A stretch of 64,000 nt of DNA, from the NCBI GenBank assembly GCA_029237695.1, contig CM055271.1:32174462-32238461 (forward strand). The letters are read 5' to 3'. Source of the stretch: Conchocele bisecta. Its lineage: Eukaryota; Mollusca; Bivalvia; Lucinida; Thyasiridae. A model generated the notes under the pieces. It was not told where the DNA came from, searched no databases, and was given only the letters and a program-made list of their open reading frames with translations. The position numbers and the translations under genes are program-made. Below, one piece after another: positions 20,996 to 31,100 of the stretch (its first letter is position 1; each line of letters starts with the position of its first letter).

Positions 20996-21316
20996 ATGGA
21001 TAATACAATACAATTGGAATTGAAAGCTTTTAATGCCTGTGTTGAAGAAGTTTACGAAGAATACGGGGGTTATAGTCCTATATATACATTCTATAAAATG
21101 AAAACACTAGGCGATATCGAATACATGAAATATCAGCGTAATTTATTACGCTCCGATAAAAACGTTGCATTTACAATATTATACCGGCAATTATGCGAAC
21201 TATACAAGAGGCAAATACAAACATTAAGACGGATAATGCGTATCGGATATGAAACTAGGGTGTATTATATAAAATTGTTAAAACCCACCGATTCGTTTAT
21301 ACGATATCACTTATAA
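20996..21316 (+). CDS. Left-end Polinton protein, unknown (106 aa)
   Basis: An open frame of 106 codons from the ATG at 20996. I prefer this start to upstream in-frame codons because the shared promoter motif occupies 20932-20974. The product is charged and helical, rich in Tyr, Leu, Lys and Arg, with no domain that I recognise and no membrane segment. It is the first gene after the left TIR and shares its upstream motif with the DNA polymerase and the zinc-finger gene at the right end, so it may be expressed with replication functions. No lesions seen. Confidence 0.6.
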   Translation: MDNTIQLELKAFNACVEEVYEEYGGYSPIYTFYKMKTLGDIEYMKYQRNLLRSDKNVAFTILYRQLCELYKRQIQTLRRIMRIGYETRVYYIKLLKPTDSFIRYHL

Positions 21317-21832
21317 AGATATTGAGAAATTATTATTGAACAGAACTAATTAATTTATGTTGTAATCACAACACCAACCAGACGACAATGTTCCAATCAC
21401 ACGCGTTATGAACATGTAAATTAGATGTCCCACCTTACACGTATATTAAGTGTCCATTTATAGAGAGATTTACACGATTACGTCTTCCGGGATGTAAAAT
21501 AAACACACTGTAATATATACTACACACACGGTTATTTATAGCCTTATCGGTGGTATGTAAACGGGCTATCGATTTACACAGGTGGTGTGTACACAGTTTA
21601 TAAACACTTAGTGAGGGTTATATAATTCACGAATTTCCGGGATGGTTCGTTATTTAATTTTGTAAAAATATTTATAATTTAAAGCTGAACACCCCCTATT
21701 ATATAGAAAACATATTAATTAATATAATAATTTATTAATTAATAATAAATAACAATTTTTTTCTTTCACCAGCATAGTTAGGTTTATATATGAGAAATAA
21801 ACACATATATACATTACTGGGACGCTAGCAGT
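21317..21832. other. Non-coding Polinton spacer, AT-rich
   Basis: No ORF of note. AT-rich with TTAATTAATAATTTATTAAT words near 21715-21750. It leads into a more GC-rich structured island. Confidence 0.6.
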
Positions 21833-22080
21833 AATCTCAAAAGTGAGGCAGGTTTCGCCACATGTACTTCACTCTGGCCGCTCTACACATTATAGCGGAT
21901 GGAGGTAACGAAGGGGAGAGGTCTGCGGTATCGGTCCAATGATGGGGTGGAGGAGATGTGAGTGTAACACACCTCACTAAGCCTAAAGAAAAAAAAAATA
22001 GAAGAGATTTAAGTGAAGGCTTAGTGGGGTGAACCCAGAAGGGTTTTGCTGGCGCGGTTTCGATCCTCGGTGGGACCTAA
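21833..22080 (+). ncRNA. Candidate structured RNA island
   Basis: About 250 nt of markedly higher GC between AT-rich flanks, with no ORF. Hairpins visible: CCGCT/AGCGG (21878-21882 with 21894-21898); a 15-bp stem CACCTCACTAAGCCT (21970-21984) with AGGCTTAGTGGGGTG (22017-22031), fully paired with one G-U; AACCC/GGGTT (22032-22045) stacked directly after it; then GGTTTCGATCC near 22058, close to a tRNA T-arm/B-box. Not a canonical tRNA. Strand and transcription are inferred. Confidence 0.35.
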
Positions 22081-22210
22081 AACTTTTTTTCTTTTTTTAA
22101 AATGTTAATAATTTTCCTAAAATTAATTAATAAATTGTTTACTGCACCAATATAATTAATTTTATAATTAATTTAAAGAAAATTATAAAATTAATTATTT
22201 AATAAAAATA

Positions 22211-22822
22211 TTAATTTCTTCCGACTTTATCTCCAATTTTTTCCCTAAATTTATCCCAATCAGTACTCTCAATCTTGGGCATGGTGGCGCGTGCTTTGAT
22301 TCTAATATCATTTTTTAATTTTTCATATCTCCCCATTTCTTCCACCACGGATTCAAACTCTAAATTTGATATTTTCTTATCGGTCAATGCTTTGGACACT
22401 ATAACGTCGATGCTATTTTTCTTAGACCCGGCGAGAACGGATATTCTATCATGTTTTCTACATTTTTTCTCGAGTTTTCCACCCGACGCCCTAATTACCA
22501 TACACAACAACCCAGAAACGGACGACACCGCACATAAAATCCCCGCTACAGGAACCGTTATAATGGTGGATATAGTTGCAGCTGTCCCCGCCCCACACAA
22601 CACAGAAACACTCGCCAGAGCCGTGCTAGATGCTTCAGCCATGTTCACCGCACGCCTATATTTTTTAGCGTTTCTTTTTCTATTTGTATATTCTCTAACT
22701 AAAATATCCTGCATAGCGACGATATTATTCAACCTAAAATCTGAACTTCTTTCGTTAATTGGATACAGTGTTGATGGAGTGGTATTGACAATTGGAAGCG
22801 GTGATTCGTTCATGATTTTCAA
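22211..22822 (-). CDS. Polinton-associated membrane protein, unknown (203 aa)
   Basis: An intact 203-codon frame. The N-terminal third is polar. Residues about 66-105 form a hydrophobic helical pair (ASVSVLCGAGTAATIS, then VPVAGILCAVSSVSGLLCMV) likely to span or insert in a membrane. The C-terminal third is charged and helical (KALTDKKISNLEFESVVEEM). I recall similar uncharacterised proteins encoded beside Polintons in cnidarians and molluscs but know no function. It lies 12 nt downstream of the fibre-like gene on the same strand, so the two may be co-transcribed. Confidence 0.6.
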   Translation of the reverse strand: MKIMNESPLPIVNTTPSTLYPINERSSDFRLNNIVAMQDILVREYTNRKRNAKKYRRAVNMAEASSTALASVSVLCGAGTAATISTIITVPVAGILCAVSSVSGLLCMVIRASGGKLEKKCRKHDRISVLAGSKKNSIDVIVSKALTDKKISNLEFESVVEEMGRYEKLKNDIRIKARATMPKIESTDWDKFREKIGDKVGRN

Positions 22823-22833
22823 TATATTAGTAT

Positions 22834-24577
22834 TTACAAATTAAGTTCAATTAACAATGAGACAATAGTGGAAGAACTCTCTGGGTCATCGATTTTCTTA
22901 AAAAAGTTAATAACACTACCTTCGGAAAGTCTAATTAGATCATAACCGGCTAACGAAACCACCGACGAACTATCTCCAGCGATTTTAGTGACTCCCACCC
23001 CCCGTTCTTCCCCATCTACTACAAGATTTATCGTGACCGCGCCCACAGGTTTACCACTAGCATTAACCGAGCAGACCGCCATTCGGAGAACTGTACCTGT
23101 AGCTGTCATGGCGTATCCCCCACATTTATTACTCGCTTTGGCACCGAACGAATATTCATAGAGCCCCTCAACCAATGGGCCCCGCTTCTCAGCCCAAACT
23201 GTTATGACACGTTTTTGCGTTTTCCTTGTTTGCAACAATCCGGCAACCGCCCCGATAGAGGTATGGGCCTCAGTACGAATCATATAAGAGGCCTCCTCAA
23301 GAGCTTTGGTCGCGGCTCTACGAACATGTTTCAGTTTATCGGAAACTTCGGTTATTTTTCCGTCTAGTTCGGTAAGTGCAGCTTCTCTGCTGAGAGAGTC
23401 CTCTAAGCGCAACGCATCATAAGCCTCCGTAATGGTCGCCTGGTGGCCTTCTAGGGCTTTTTCAACACCCAACCGGGCCTCTTTTTGAAATTCAGTTATT
23501 TTTCCGTCTAGTTCGGTAAGTGCCGCTTCTCTGCTGAGAGAGTCCTCTAAGCGCAACGCATCATAAGCCTCCGTAATGGTCGCCTGATCGCCTTCTAGGG
23601 CTTTTTCAACACCCAACCGGGCCTCTTTTTGAAATTCAGTTATTTTTCCGTCTAGTTCAGCAACCGCCGCTTCTCTGATGAGAGAGTCCTCAGAGCGCAA
23701 CACCCCATAAACCTCCGTAAGGTCCGCCTGGTGGTCTTCTCGGACTTTATCAATACCCGTTCGGACCCCCTCAACCCCCAACCGGGCCTCCTTTCGAAAT
23801 TCGGTTATTTTTTCGTCTAGTTCAGTAAGTGCCGCTTCTCTGTTGAGAGAGTCCTCTGAGCGCAACATCCCATAAGCCTCCGCAATGGCCTCCTTGTGGT
23901 CTTCTCGGACCCCCTCAACCCCCGACCTGGTCTCTTTCAGAAATTAGGCTATTTTTCCGTCTAGTTCTGTAAGTGTCGCTTCTCTGCTGAGAGAGTCCTC
24001 TAAGCGCAACACATCATAAGCCTCCGCAAGGTCCACCTGGTGGTCTTCTCGGACTCCCTCAATCCCCAACAGGGCCTCTTTTCGAAATATGGTTATTTTT
24101 CCGTCTAGTTCAGTAAGTGCCGCTTCTCTGATGAGAGAGTCCTTTAAACGCAACGCATCATAAGTCTCCGTAAGGTCCGCCTGGTGGTCTTCTCGGACTT
24201 TATCAATATCCGACCTGGCCTCTTTTCGAAATTTGGTTATTTGTTTTCCTAGTTTGGTAAGTGTCGCTCGGACTCCCTCAATCCCCAAACGGGCCTCTTT
24301 TCGAAATTCGCTTATTTTTTCACCTAGTTCGTTTAGTTCCGTATGCGTTTCTTCACGACTTTGTGTATTCACAGCCAGGGCATATTCTCTAAGTTGTGAT
24401 AGTAGACTCCTGTGAATATCGTCCGTGGCCGCCGATATAGTTCTATTGATCAAGGCCTTTGTTTTTTTGGGTAGTTAAAAAGTCACCCTCTGTCGGGATG
24501 AACCCCCCTTCTGTCGGTTCCAAATTCTTTGAATTTGTCACCCAATCGGAAGAACTACCTGGTCCGTATATACTCAT
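22834..24577 (-). pseudogene. Fibre-like trimeric coiled-coil protein, broken
   Basis: Two long minus-strand ORFs (24453-23944 and 23868-22834) lie in the same frame and are split by a TAA at 23944-23946. An upstream ATG at 24577 falls out of frame at an A-run near 24466, so the N-terminus is also disrupted. The shaft has tandem repeats of about 50 residues built on SLxREAALTELDGKITEFxKEARLGV, predicted coiled coil. The last 115-120 residues, after TQKRVITVWAEKRG, are Gly/Val/Ser-rich and beta-like, as in a fibre head. Architecture resembles viral attachment fibres; I do not recognise the head sequence. It sits next to the probable penton gene. Confidence 0.6.
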
Positions 24578-24591
24578 TTTCAATAATGTTG

Positions 24592-24594
<3 letters not shown>

Positions 24595-24643
<49 letters not shown>
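24595..24643. repeat. (AT)n microsatellite
   Basis: About 24 AT dinucleotides in the spacer between the fibre-like and penton genes. It is a likely slippage site. Confidence 0.95.
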
Positions 24644-24646
<3 letters not shown>

Positions 24647-24685
24647 TACGCACGTGCGTTTAATTCTAAAAAATTATAAAATTAA

Positions 24686-25429
24686 TTAATTTGAAATTTC
24701 TAGGACGACCGAAATCGGGTAATCGTTCTTCAACTCTCGCCCTTTATCATGAAGAATAGAAATCTTCAACTCGTGGATGTGTCCCGATTCCAAAACTTTC
24801 ATATCGGGGTGTGGGAAGTCTAAGGTCACAGTCTCCCCAAAGAAACAGTCGCTGGCGGGCACGGTTTTCAGTAATGTGATGGGAGTGCCGTCTACCGTGT
24901 TGTACGATGTGTTCACCCGATCCAGGTGCACCCCGAGAGTTTTCGTGACGGCGAAGTTTACTGGGTTTGTGCCTACGTGTTCGCCAGGATCAAACACTCC
25001 GTCATCGTTGTAAGGGTATGTTATTTTAAATCCTAACATTGAGCCCAACCTCGGTGAGATCCTTAAACGCTTCTCAACGGACACTGTCGCAAGCCCCGTG
25101 GCTTTCGAGACTGCGAGAGTGGCTACACCAGGAATCTTCGCCGCGACAAAAGCTTGGAGATCTCCGAAACTCCAAAGACCCTTAGGTACTATGGCATCTG
25201 GAGTTCTACGAAATCCTGAGGGATCTGGAACATCTATGGCGTAGTTTCCGAAAGCCACAGGGCTTACGCCCTCGACTTCTAATGTGAAAAACTCGAACGT
25301 TTCAACGTTTTTCCACCCGACCGTGAACTTGATTGATCTAAGGCCTACCCGGCGTTGTCCGCAGCAGTTGTCTATTAATTTTTGAAGTTCACAACTCCCT
25401 TTTTGAACATTAGTGATAGTAGCAAACAT
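24686..25429 (-). CDS. Probable Polinton minor capsid (penton) protein (247 aa)
   Basis: An open frame with no lesions. I chose the internal ATG at 25429 because the upstream stretch overlaps the divergent gene at 25446. The sequence alternates short beta-like segments and turns, with conserved-looking stretches VGLRSIKFTVGW, HLDRVNTSYNTVDG and a C-terminal HELKISILHD..YPISVVLEI that resembles the end of single-jelly-roll penton proteins of Polintons and related viruses. Size fits. The divergent start-to-start distance of only 16 nt suggests a bidirectional promoter with the next gene. Function is assigned from length, fold-like pattern and context. Confidence 0.6.
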   Translation of the reverse strand: MFATITNVQKGSCELQKLIDNCCGQRRVGLRSIKFTVGWKNVETFEFFTLEVEGVSPVAFGNYAIDVPDPSGFRRTPDAIVPKGLWSFGDLQAFVAAKIPGVATLAVSKATGLATVSVEKRLRISPRLGSMLGFKITYPYNDDGVFDPGEHVGTNPVNFAVTKTLGVHLDRVNTSYNTVDGTPITLLKTVPASDCFFGETVTLDFPHPDMKVLESGHIHELKISILHDKGRELKNDYPISVVLEISN

Positions 25430-25445
25430 AATAATATCTTTCAAT

Positions 25446-26879
25446 GGATACAAAAGCATTTAGCTTTAACTCTAATGCAAAGTACGCGGTCGGTGGTTAA
25501 ATACACGCAAAAAGACGTTGTTAACCGCCTTGTACACCCAACCGTAACGGTTAGACCGACAGTGGCTTTGCCACCAATTTCCCTAACATCTTTGAACAAT
25601 ATAGGCTGCCCAAGATTACTACGATGGAGGCGGTAAACGGGTGGAAAGCAACACCGATGCAGTTTTGGCAGAACCAAATAAATTTCGCTGTATGGTGCGC
25701 AACAGCCGGGTGTGGAGTTTCACATAAAGACCATCTGACATCCAAGAATGTCATACTCCGAAGTGTCTACAACTTTCACGCGTATTATACTATTAGGAGG
25801 ATTCTCAAAGAATAGGTATTTCACTACCTCAAGACGACGCCTGGGATCCCATTTCCAACGCATACGACCGTATGGCGTTTGAAAGACTGTGTAACGAATT
25901 TAACGTTTCAAAAGACGCAGACTGGAGACAGAAAGCATTTCCTACCAGCACCGGCCTCGGGGACGTTCTCATTCGGGGCCAGTCCGGGAATTGGACGCAG
26001 ACTGATTTTAGACACGATCACTCCGGCGACCACATCGTCAGTCGGAACGCCGGGAATTTTGACCCCGCGACTATGACTTTCGGGCCGGAAGTGTCTGGAG
26101 GTCGGCACTGTGGCGTGTTTTCTTGTAAAATGTTACCTCCGAAACGGGCTCACGTCGATTACATACAGCAGGCTGCTGAGGTTCAGGACGTGTGGGGTAC
26201 TTTTATGTTAGATACGGGTCTAGGGTTCACGCAGGCCGGGGTTACTTGTGTCAACGACTCAATTCGCACGTACGTCTGGGCCATCCTCGGCGCACAGAAG
26301 CAAACTCGCAGTTCTATACTGGGCACGGGAACGGCGTTTGATGCACAAAAACAATTCTTGGCACTTGTAGAGGACGCTATCTCAGCTAGGGTGGACCTGG
26401 AGAAGGCGATCCAGAATTATCAAGACGTTTTGCAGAATGCCAGCACTCCAGTAGACAATGTATTTGGAATAGGTCTTTATATGGCGCTGAGCAATATGAT
26501 ACTACGAGACGACCCGGTTGACGGTTACAATAATCAGATCGTAATCGCCACCGCCAATCAAAAAATCGGCCACAACGGTAACGTGAACACGGATATCATC
26601 AAGCTCCCACCCAAGATGCCCGGGCGCGGAGTTGTAAGTGGAACCGATTTCATAAAAACCCCAAGACACAAAATGGATACACCTCCCTCAACACAATCGG
26701 GATTGAAGTTGAACCCAGTACCCCCAATTCACAAATTGGATGCACCATCGAGGTCCCCCAATCCAATCATCAACAATGTTGAAACAGCAATCGAGATTGG
26801 AAGCACAACACACGAGGAGGAGAAATTAGGGCTCGTCGTCGCCCTCGTGGCGATCGGACTACTCGCGCTTTGTTTTTAG
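25446..26879 (+). pseudogene. Conserved Polinton protein with C-terminal membrane anchor, frameshifted
   Basis: The ATG at 25446 opens a frame that stops at 25500. The reading continues in other frames to about 25620, then 25624-25815, then from about 25816 to 26879, so there are at least three frame breaks in about 475 codons. Conserved-looking stretches include NGWKATPMQFWQNQINFAVW, GTGTAFDAQKQFLALVEDAI and YNNQIVIATANQKIG. The last 17 residues (LGLVVALVAIGLLALCF) are a tail anchor. I recall close relatives as uncharacterised Polinton proteins. Three palindromic CCAATC-type repeats lie in its 3' part. Its TAG overlaps the stop of the convergent gene. Confidence 0.65.
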
Positions 26880-28147
26880 GAACTCACGAGAGAGTAAAAG
26901 TAGGAGACCGGCGATTGCCACGATTAAAGCCCAAGTATTTTTAGCGAGCCATCCGGCTGTTTTTGCTAATATAGATAGCAAGTAAGAAACGATACTTCCG
27001 ATCAGTCCAGGTAGTGCGGCAGCCGCCTTTTCGGCTAATTTAGCCAGGAGACTGGGGAGGGCTTTTAGTTGTTTTTTTACCCACTCCTTGGCTCCGCCGG
27101 ATGGCGCGGGTGGTGGTGTGGGTGCTGGCGCGGTGGTGGCGCCGCACCACCAGTGAAAGCTAAAGAACTATGGGCCGATATAGTCATGCCGATAGCAACG
27201 AGGATGCTTGCTATCGTGACACCCTGCTCTCTGAACAGAGTGCGAAGACGCTCACCGAGTGTCGTCTCCTCGTGCAGGACCCTCGAGATTGTTTCACGGA
27301 TCCGACTTATTTGGGTGCGGAGAGCCTCACGGTTAGTCGATGCAGCCTGCAAGCGAGCTTCTCTTTCGTCCCGCAACGACCGCAGGCGTTCGGTGATCCG
27401 CTCGGTAGATTCTCTATCGCCACCGGCTTCCTCCAGTTTTATTTCTTCTAGCGCGATATGTTCATCCAGCGACGAGAGTTTGGCGAGGTTAAGGACCAGT
27501 TCGCCCCGGACCGTTTGCATAACCTTATCGAGGCCCCGGAGTTCCCGAAGAGGTAACGGTGGGTCATCGTTGAGTATTTCGTTTTCGCTGAACGTGGTCT
27601 CCATCGTGTTAATAGCGTCGGTGGCTACTCGAGGGAGTTCGCTGAGCTCAACAGTTTCTATATCGGCGGCCGTCTTCGCCATCGTTTCGTCGGTAGACTG
27701 TAGGGCCTCTACAGTGCGGGTCGGCATGACTGTTTTACCACGCGCCCAATCTACGAATCCTAGTTCGTTCTTTATGATTTCGCCACCACCCCGGTTTCCG
27801 GCAATGGTGTTCAGCGATAGGGGTTTTCCGGTCCTAATGTTGACGATCGGGATATTTGATGATTTTAGTCGCAACCTACCGTTCAGATCCAATTCGAACT
27901 TGGAGTTGTCGCGGCCGGCAGATGGGACCACACCTTTTTCTGCCAAATTGTTGTAGTAGTCGTTTACAGCTCCCTCAAGTAATTCTTGACTTTGACCAAC
28001 ACTGCTGGTAGCGCCACCTATTTCCCCCAATTGCGATTGGATTTGAACTGGAGTCTCTATGAAGGGCGTTTCGTTATCATCATCATCATCACCATCGAGG
28101 TAATCGTCTCTGCCGATTTCATACATGTCATTATCGTAATCAGCCAT
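26876..28147 (-). pseudogene. Polinton virion-type protein with coiled coil and hydrophobic C-terminus, frameshifted
   Basis: Starts at the ATG at 28147 with an acidic leader (GDDDDDNE). It has a central globular part and a long helical coiled coil (about residues 205-300, LRSLRDEREARLQAASTNRE), then FREQGVTIASILVAIGM. The frame is lost in a proline/histidine-coded stretch near 27110-27125. A second frame continues to a TAA at 26876-26878 and encodes KEWVKKQLKALPSLLAKLAE and a terminal hydrophobic segment (TWALIVAIAGLLL). Total about 425 codons. I recall homologues in Polintons, uncharacterised. Its stop overlaps the TAG of the convergent gene. Confidence 0.65.
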
Positions 28148-28220
28148 CTTTATAATTTTCTTAAAATTAATTATGTATTAAAGACAAAACCATACGGGTT
28201 TAATATTGATTCACTAAATT
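28148..28220. promoter_or_regulatory. Divergent intergenic spacer before the capsid gene
   Basis: A 73-bp AT-rich spacer between head-to-head genes. It contains TTTTCTTAAAATTAATTATG; related AAAATTAATTA words recur in other spacers of this element (22.1, 24.7, 30.4, 32.3, 33.7 kb). A candidate late-type promoter element, inferred. Confidence 0.35.
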
Positions 28221-29507
28221 ATGTCTTCGAGTCAATACGGTCGCAAACTCAATCCATACCGCAGACTGCGTGAGCCCCTCGGGGCAAAAGGCGTGAGACA
28301 GAGTGTCGTTATTACGAACAACCCATCGACGATCGACCAGAACCAGCAGCTCTTAGTCCGATTCCCCAACCTCGAAGCTAACGACGTCATTGTGCCGGGG
28401 ACTGTTCGCCTCGCTTTCACTATTTCGCTGACGTCGACTGACGCGGACCGAACTGTCGTTGAGAACTTGGGTCGCGCCATAGTCAAGAAGACCATGATAA
28501 AGATTTCTGGTAATGAGGTGATGTCGGTCGATGACAGCGACGTCTACCAGGACCTGTGGAAGACGTCGCAAGAGCGCGAAAACGCTGTCTATCAGGGTAT
28601 TGACACCAGCAAAAATAAGAACGTAACCAAACTTAGAATCGGGGCTGGTAACAAGGCAGATAACAACGCGAGTGACAACGCGGTCGCGGGCGCTTACGGC
28701 AACCGCTTTTACATCCCGCTCGACTTCGAGTTGCTGGAGAGTCACATGCCCTAATATCAGAGTGCTTTGGCTGAACGCCTCGAATACGAACTAACGTTCA
28801 ACGACTACGGCCGTGTTCTCATAGCCACCGACATGTTATCGACGTATACGATCGACAATGTTTCGCTGGAGTACAACATGGTCACGATGCCCGAACTCGC
28901 GCGATTGATCAGAACCCAGTACGCCGGGCGCGTTGCCATACTTTACGACCGAGTTCTTCGCCATGGCAAGATGACGAAAGACAAAGGCGACACATTGTGG
29001 AATATTAATGTCAACATACCCGCCCGCTCGATGAAAGGTATACTGATGTTGTTCGAGGATGCTCGGTTCGCGTTCGGTGCTAGAAAAACCGACATATTCT
29101 ATAACCCCAAAATCACGAAGGTAGAGGTGACGATCGAGGGAGTCCCCAATCAACTCTACAGCGCGGGTCTTCGCGCGCACCAGCAGTGGGACGAAGTAAG
29201 AAAACAGTTTGCTGCCGGCTTTAAGCGCTCTCCGGAGGTTGCAGCAGTTGCCAAAGACCTGCATCTCTCGGCCGTCTCCCTCGCGGAGTTCCTGAATAAC
29301 AAATACGCGTTATGGCTAGACATGCGAGCCAGCGACGATGACCAAATACACGGTAGCGGACGCCAAGTTGAGAACGCTAGCGAGGGTGTTACGATCCAGA
29401 TAACCAAAGAGGCGGATGGAAATGGGCCATTGAACGTGTACTTATATATAATTACAGACGCACAACTCAACATCGAAGATGGTCGATACGTATCAGCGAT
29501 CTACTGA
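28221..29507 (+). pseudogene. Major capsid protein, double jelly-roll, one nonsense codon
   Basis: Two ORFs in the same frame (28221-28754 and 28767-29507) are separated by a TAA at 28752-28754. Full reading is about 428 codons, typical for the Polinton major capsid protein. Diagnostic stretches: NNPSTIDQNQQLLVRFPNLE, GTVRLAFTISLTS, RFYIPLDFELLESHMP before the stop and RLEYELTFNDYGRV after it. It builds the icosahedral shell as pseudo-hexameric trimers in related viruses. It overlaps the ATPase start by 29 nt, implying translational or transcriptional coupling of capsid and packaging genes. Confidence 0.85.
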
Positions 29508-30135
29508 TTTTAAGAAAATTAGCAATCAATACCAATTCACGATTGGAGATGCTCACTCTGCCATAATATGTGGGCAGACAGGATGTGGTAAAACGGTTTT
29601 CATCCTCGACTTGCTCGAGAGGTCCTACCGCGGTGCCTTACGACACATTGTGATCCTGTGTCCCACTGTGCGGCACAACGAGACTTATCAGCGGCGCCAG
29701 TGGATATGGGACGACCCTGAGATATACGTTATTGACCCCGGCGACAGACTTCACGATTAGTTGCGTGGTTTATACCAAAGATTCCAGGGTGAGCCCACCC
29801 TATACGTGATTGACGATTGCTCAGCCAAGGTGGCGATGACCAAAAAGAAGGACATGCTCTCTGAGCTCGCATTTTCTGGCCGCCATGCTAGGCAAAGCGT
29901 TTGGATATCCACTCAAAAGTACAACGCCGTCCTCAAGGATCTGCGCGAGCAAACGAACTGGGTCGCCCTCTTTCACTGCAAGGACCGAGACTCATTCGAT
30001 GACTGTCTTCGAGAGAATGACGTTATCCCAATGCGCGAGGAGCGCCTGGAGGTTCGACAGATGCTTTCGGAAACTAAGCACGCCAAGCTTCTGCTAAAGA
30101 CTGATCAACCAACTACTTACGAAGTTATCAATTAA
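29479..30135 (+). pseudogene. FtsK/HerA-type genome-packaging ATPase, one nonsense codon
   Basis: About 218 codons from the ATG at 29479, interrupted by an in-frame TAG at 29758-29760; the frame then continues to 30135. Walker A is IICGQTGCGKT (residues about 29-39). Walker B is TLYVIDDCSA, just after the stop. SGRHARQSVWISTQ follows as the sensor-like strand. The length matches Polinton, virophage and PRD1-like packaging ATPases, which drive DNA into preformed capsids. The stop separates the two Walker motifs, so no active enzyme is expected from this copy. Confidence 0.85.
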
Positions 30136-30154
30136 TTAATTTTTACTTAACGCT

Positions 30155-30278
30155 CGTTAGTAATTGCCGAGTAAATGCTTAACAATTGCTGAACAATGCT
30201 TAGCAATTGCTGAACAATGCTGAACAAATGCTTAACAAATGTTGAACAAATGCTGAACAATGGTTAACAATGTTAACA
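30155..30278 (+). repeat. Short tandem repeat TGCTGAACAA
   Basis: About ten degenerate units (TGCTTAACAA, TGCTGAACAA, TGTTGAACAA, TGGTTAACAA) run from the ATPase 3' side to the next gene's start. It may be a regulatory array or a slippage product. Confidence 0.7.
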
Positions 30279-31100
30279 ATTTGGTGCTCCGCTGCGTGCT
30301 TTGTTGCGAGCATAATGGTGATCATAAGTATCGGGTTGTGCGCTTGGCAATATGTTAATGTGATGAGACTTGTTAGAATAGTTAAATTAATTTTAAGAAA
30401 ATTAGCAATAATGAACTGCGACGAACTTCTCGATCAGCTAATGGAAGAAACCTCAACTCCGACTGCCAACATCCTGAAAGATAATGAAACATCAACTCCG
30501 ACAGAGCAATCGGGATCAACTCCAACTCCAACGGCGGTTGGTATTGGGTTGAGTGCAACGACTCAGAATGAAAATGAAAATGCGGCGCGACGAGAGCGGC
30601 TAGCTGCGCTGGTTGCTGGGGGACAATCGGAGCATTATCTCGGTAGGCGTCTCTCAGTTTTTCAGGTGGGTAAGATGTCAGATGAGGAGATCGATAAAAT
30701 GTATGCGCGATACGAATCTTGGTTAGGTGCGGAGATGACAAAAACTCTTGGATCGGCGGCTATTCATTTGTACGCAACCGCCGTTAGTATACTTCTCCCT
30801 ATACCAAACACAGCGGGATGGATTGACGATCTAGAGACTGACCCTTTTATAGGTCACACTCTTAGAACAGCCTGCTGCTCAATTTATCACAAGTTTGGAA
30901 TGTACTTAGCTCCGCTGACAACCGCGTTGACTACGGGTAAACACTGTCAATTTGGACATATATGCCCACGAACTATAAGCCATAATATTAATATCATAAA
31001 TGACGACACAAGACACACCTGCGAGAGTGACGGAACAGCAATACCCGATCCAATCGCAATTGGAGTTGGACCCGATTGCAGCACTTCCAACTCCGATTGA
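30270..31100 (+). CDS. Polinton-associated protein with membrane-anchor-like N-terminus, unknown (276 aa)
   Basis: An open frame. From the ATG at 30270 the first 47 residues give a hydrophobic signal-anchor (CFVASIMVIISIGLCAWQYV). An alternative ATG at 30411 (MNCDELLDQLMEE) follows the TTTTAAGAAAATTAGCAATA spacer word and may be the true start, giving 229 aa. The core contains ERLAALVAGGQSEHYLGRRL, MSDEEIDKMYARYES, MTKTLGSAAIHLYATAVS and MYLAPLTTALTTGKHCQFG. I recall these in uncharacterised Polinton proteins. Its 3' end overlaps the next gene by about 100 nt in another frame and contains a palindromic repeat. Confidence 0.6.
   Translation: MLTIWCSAACFVASIMVIISIGLCAWQYVNVMRLVRIVKLILRKLAIMNCDELLDQLMEETSTPTANILKDNETSTPTEQSGSTPTPTAVGIGLSATTQNENENAARRERLAALVAGGQSEHYLGRRLSVFQVGKMSDEEIDKMYARYESWLGAEMTKTLGSAAIHLYATAVSILLPIPNTAGWIDDLETDPFIGHTLRTACCSIYHKFGMYLAPLTTALTTGKHCQFGHICPRTISHNINIINDDTRHTCESDGTAIPDPIAIGVGPDCSTSNSD

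Noticed and set aside
22017..22080. tRNA gene encoded by the Polinton
   Set aside because: A T-arm-like GGTTTCGATCC exists, but the upstream hairpins do not make D and anticodon arms of normal size.
22275..22844. 189-codon plus-strand ORF
   Set aside because: Antisense shadow of the membrane protein at 22211-22822.
27069..27956. 295-codon plus-strand ORF
   Set aside because: Serine/arginine-rich translation antisense to the better supported coiled-coil gene on the minus strand.
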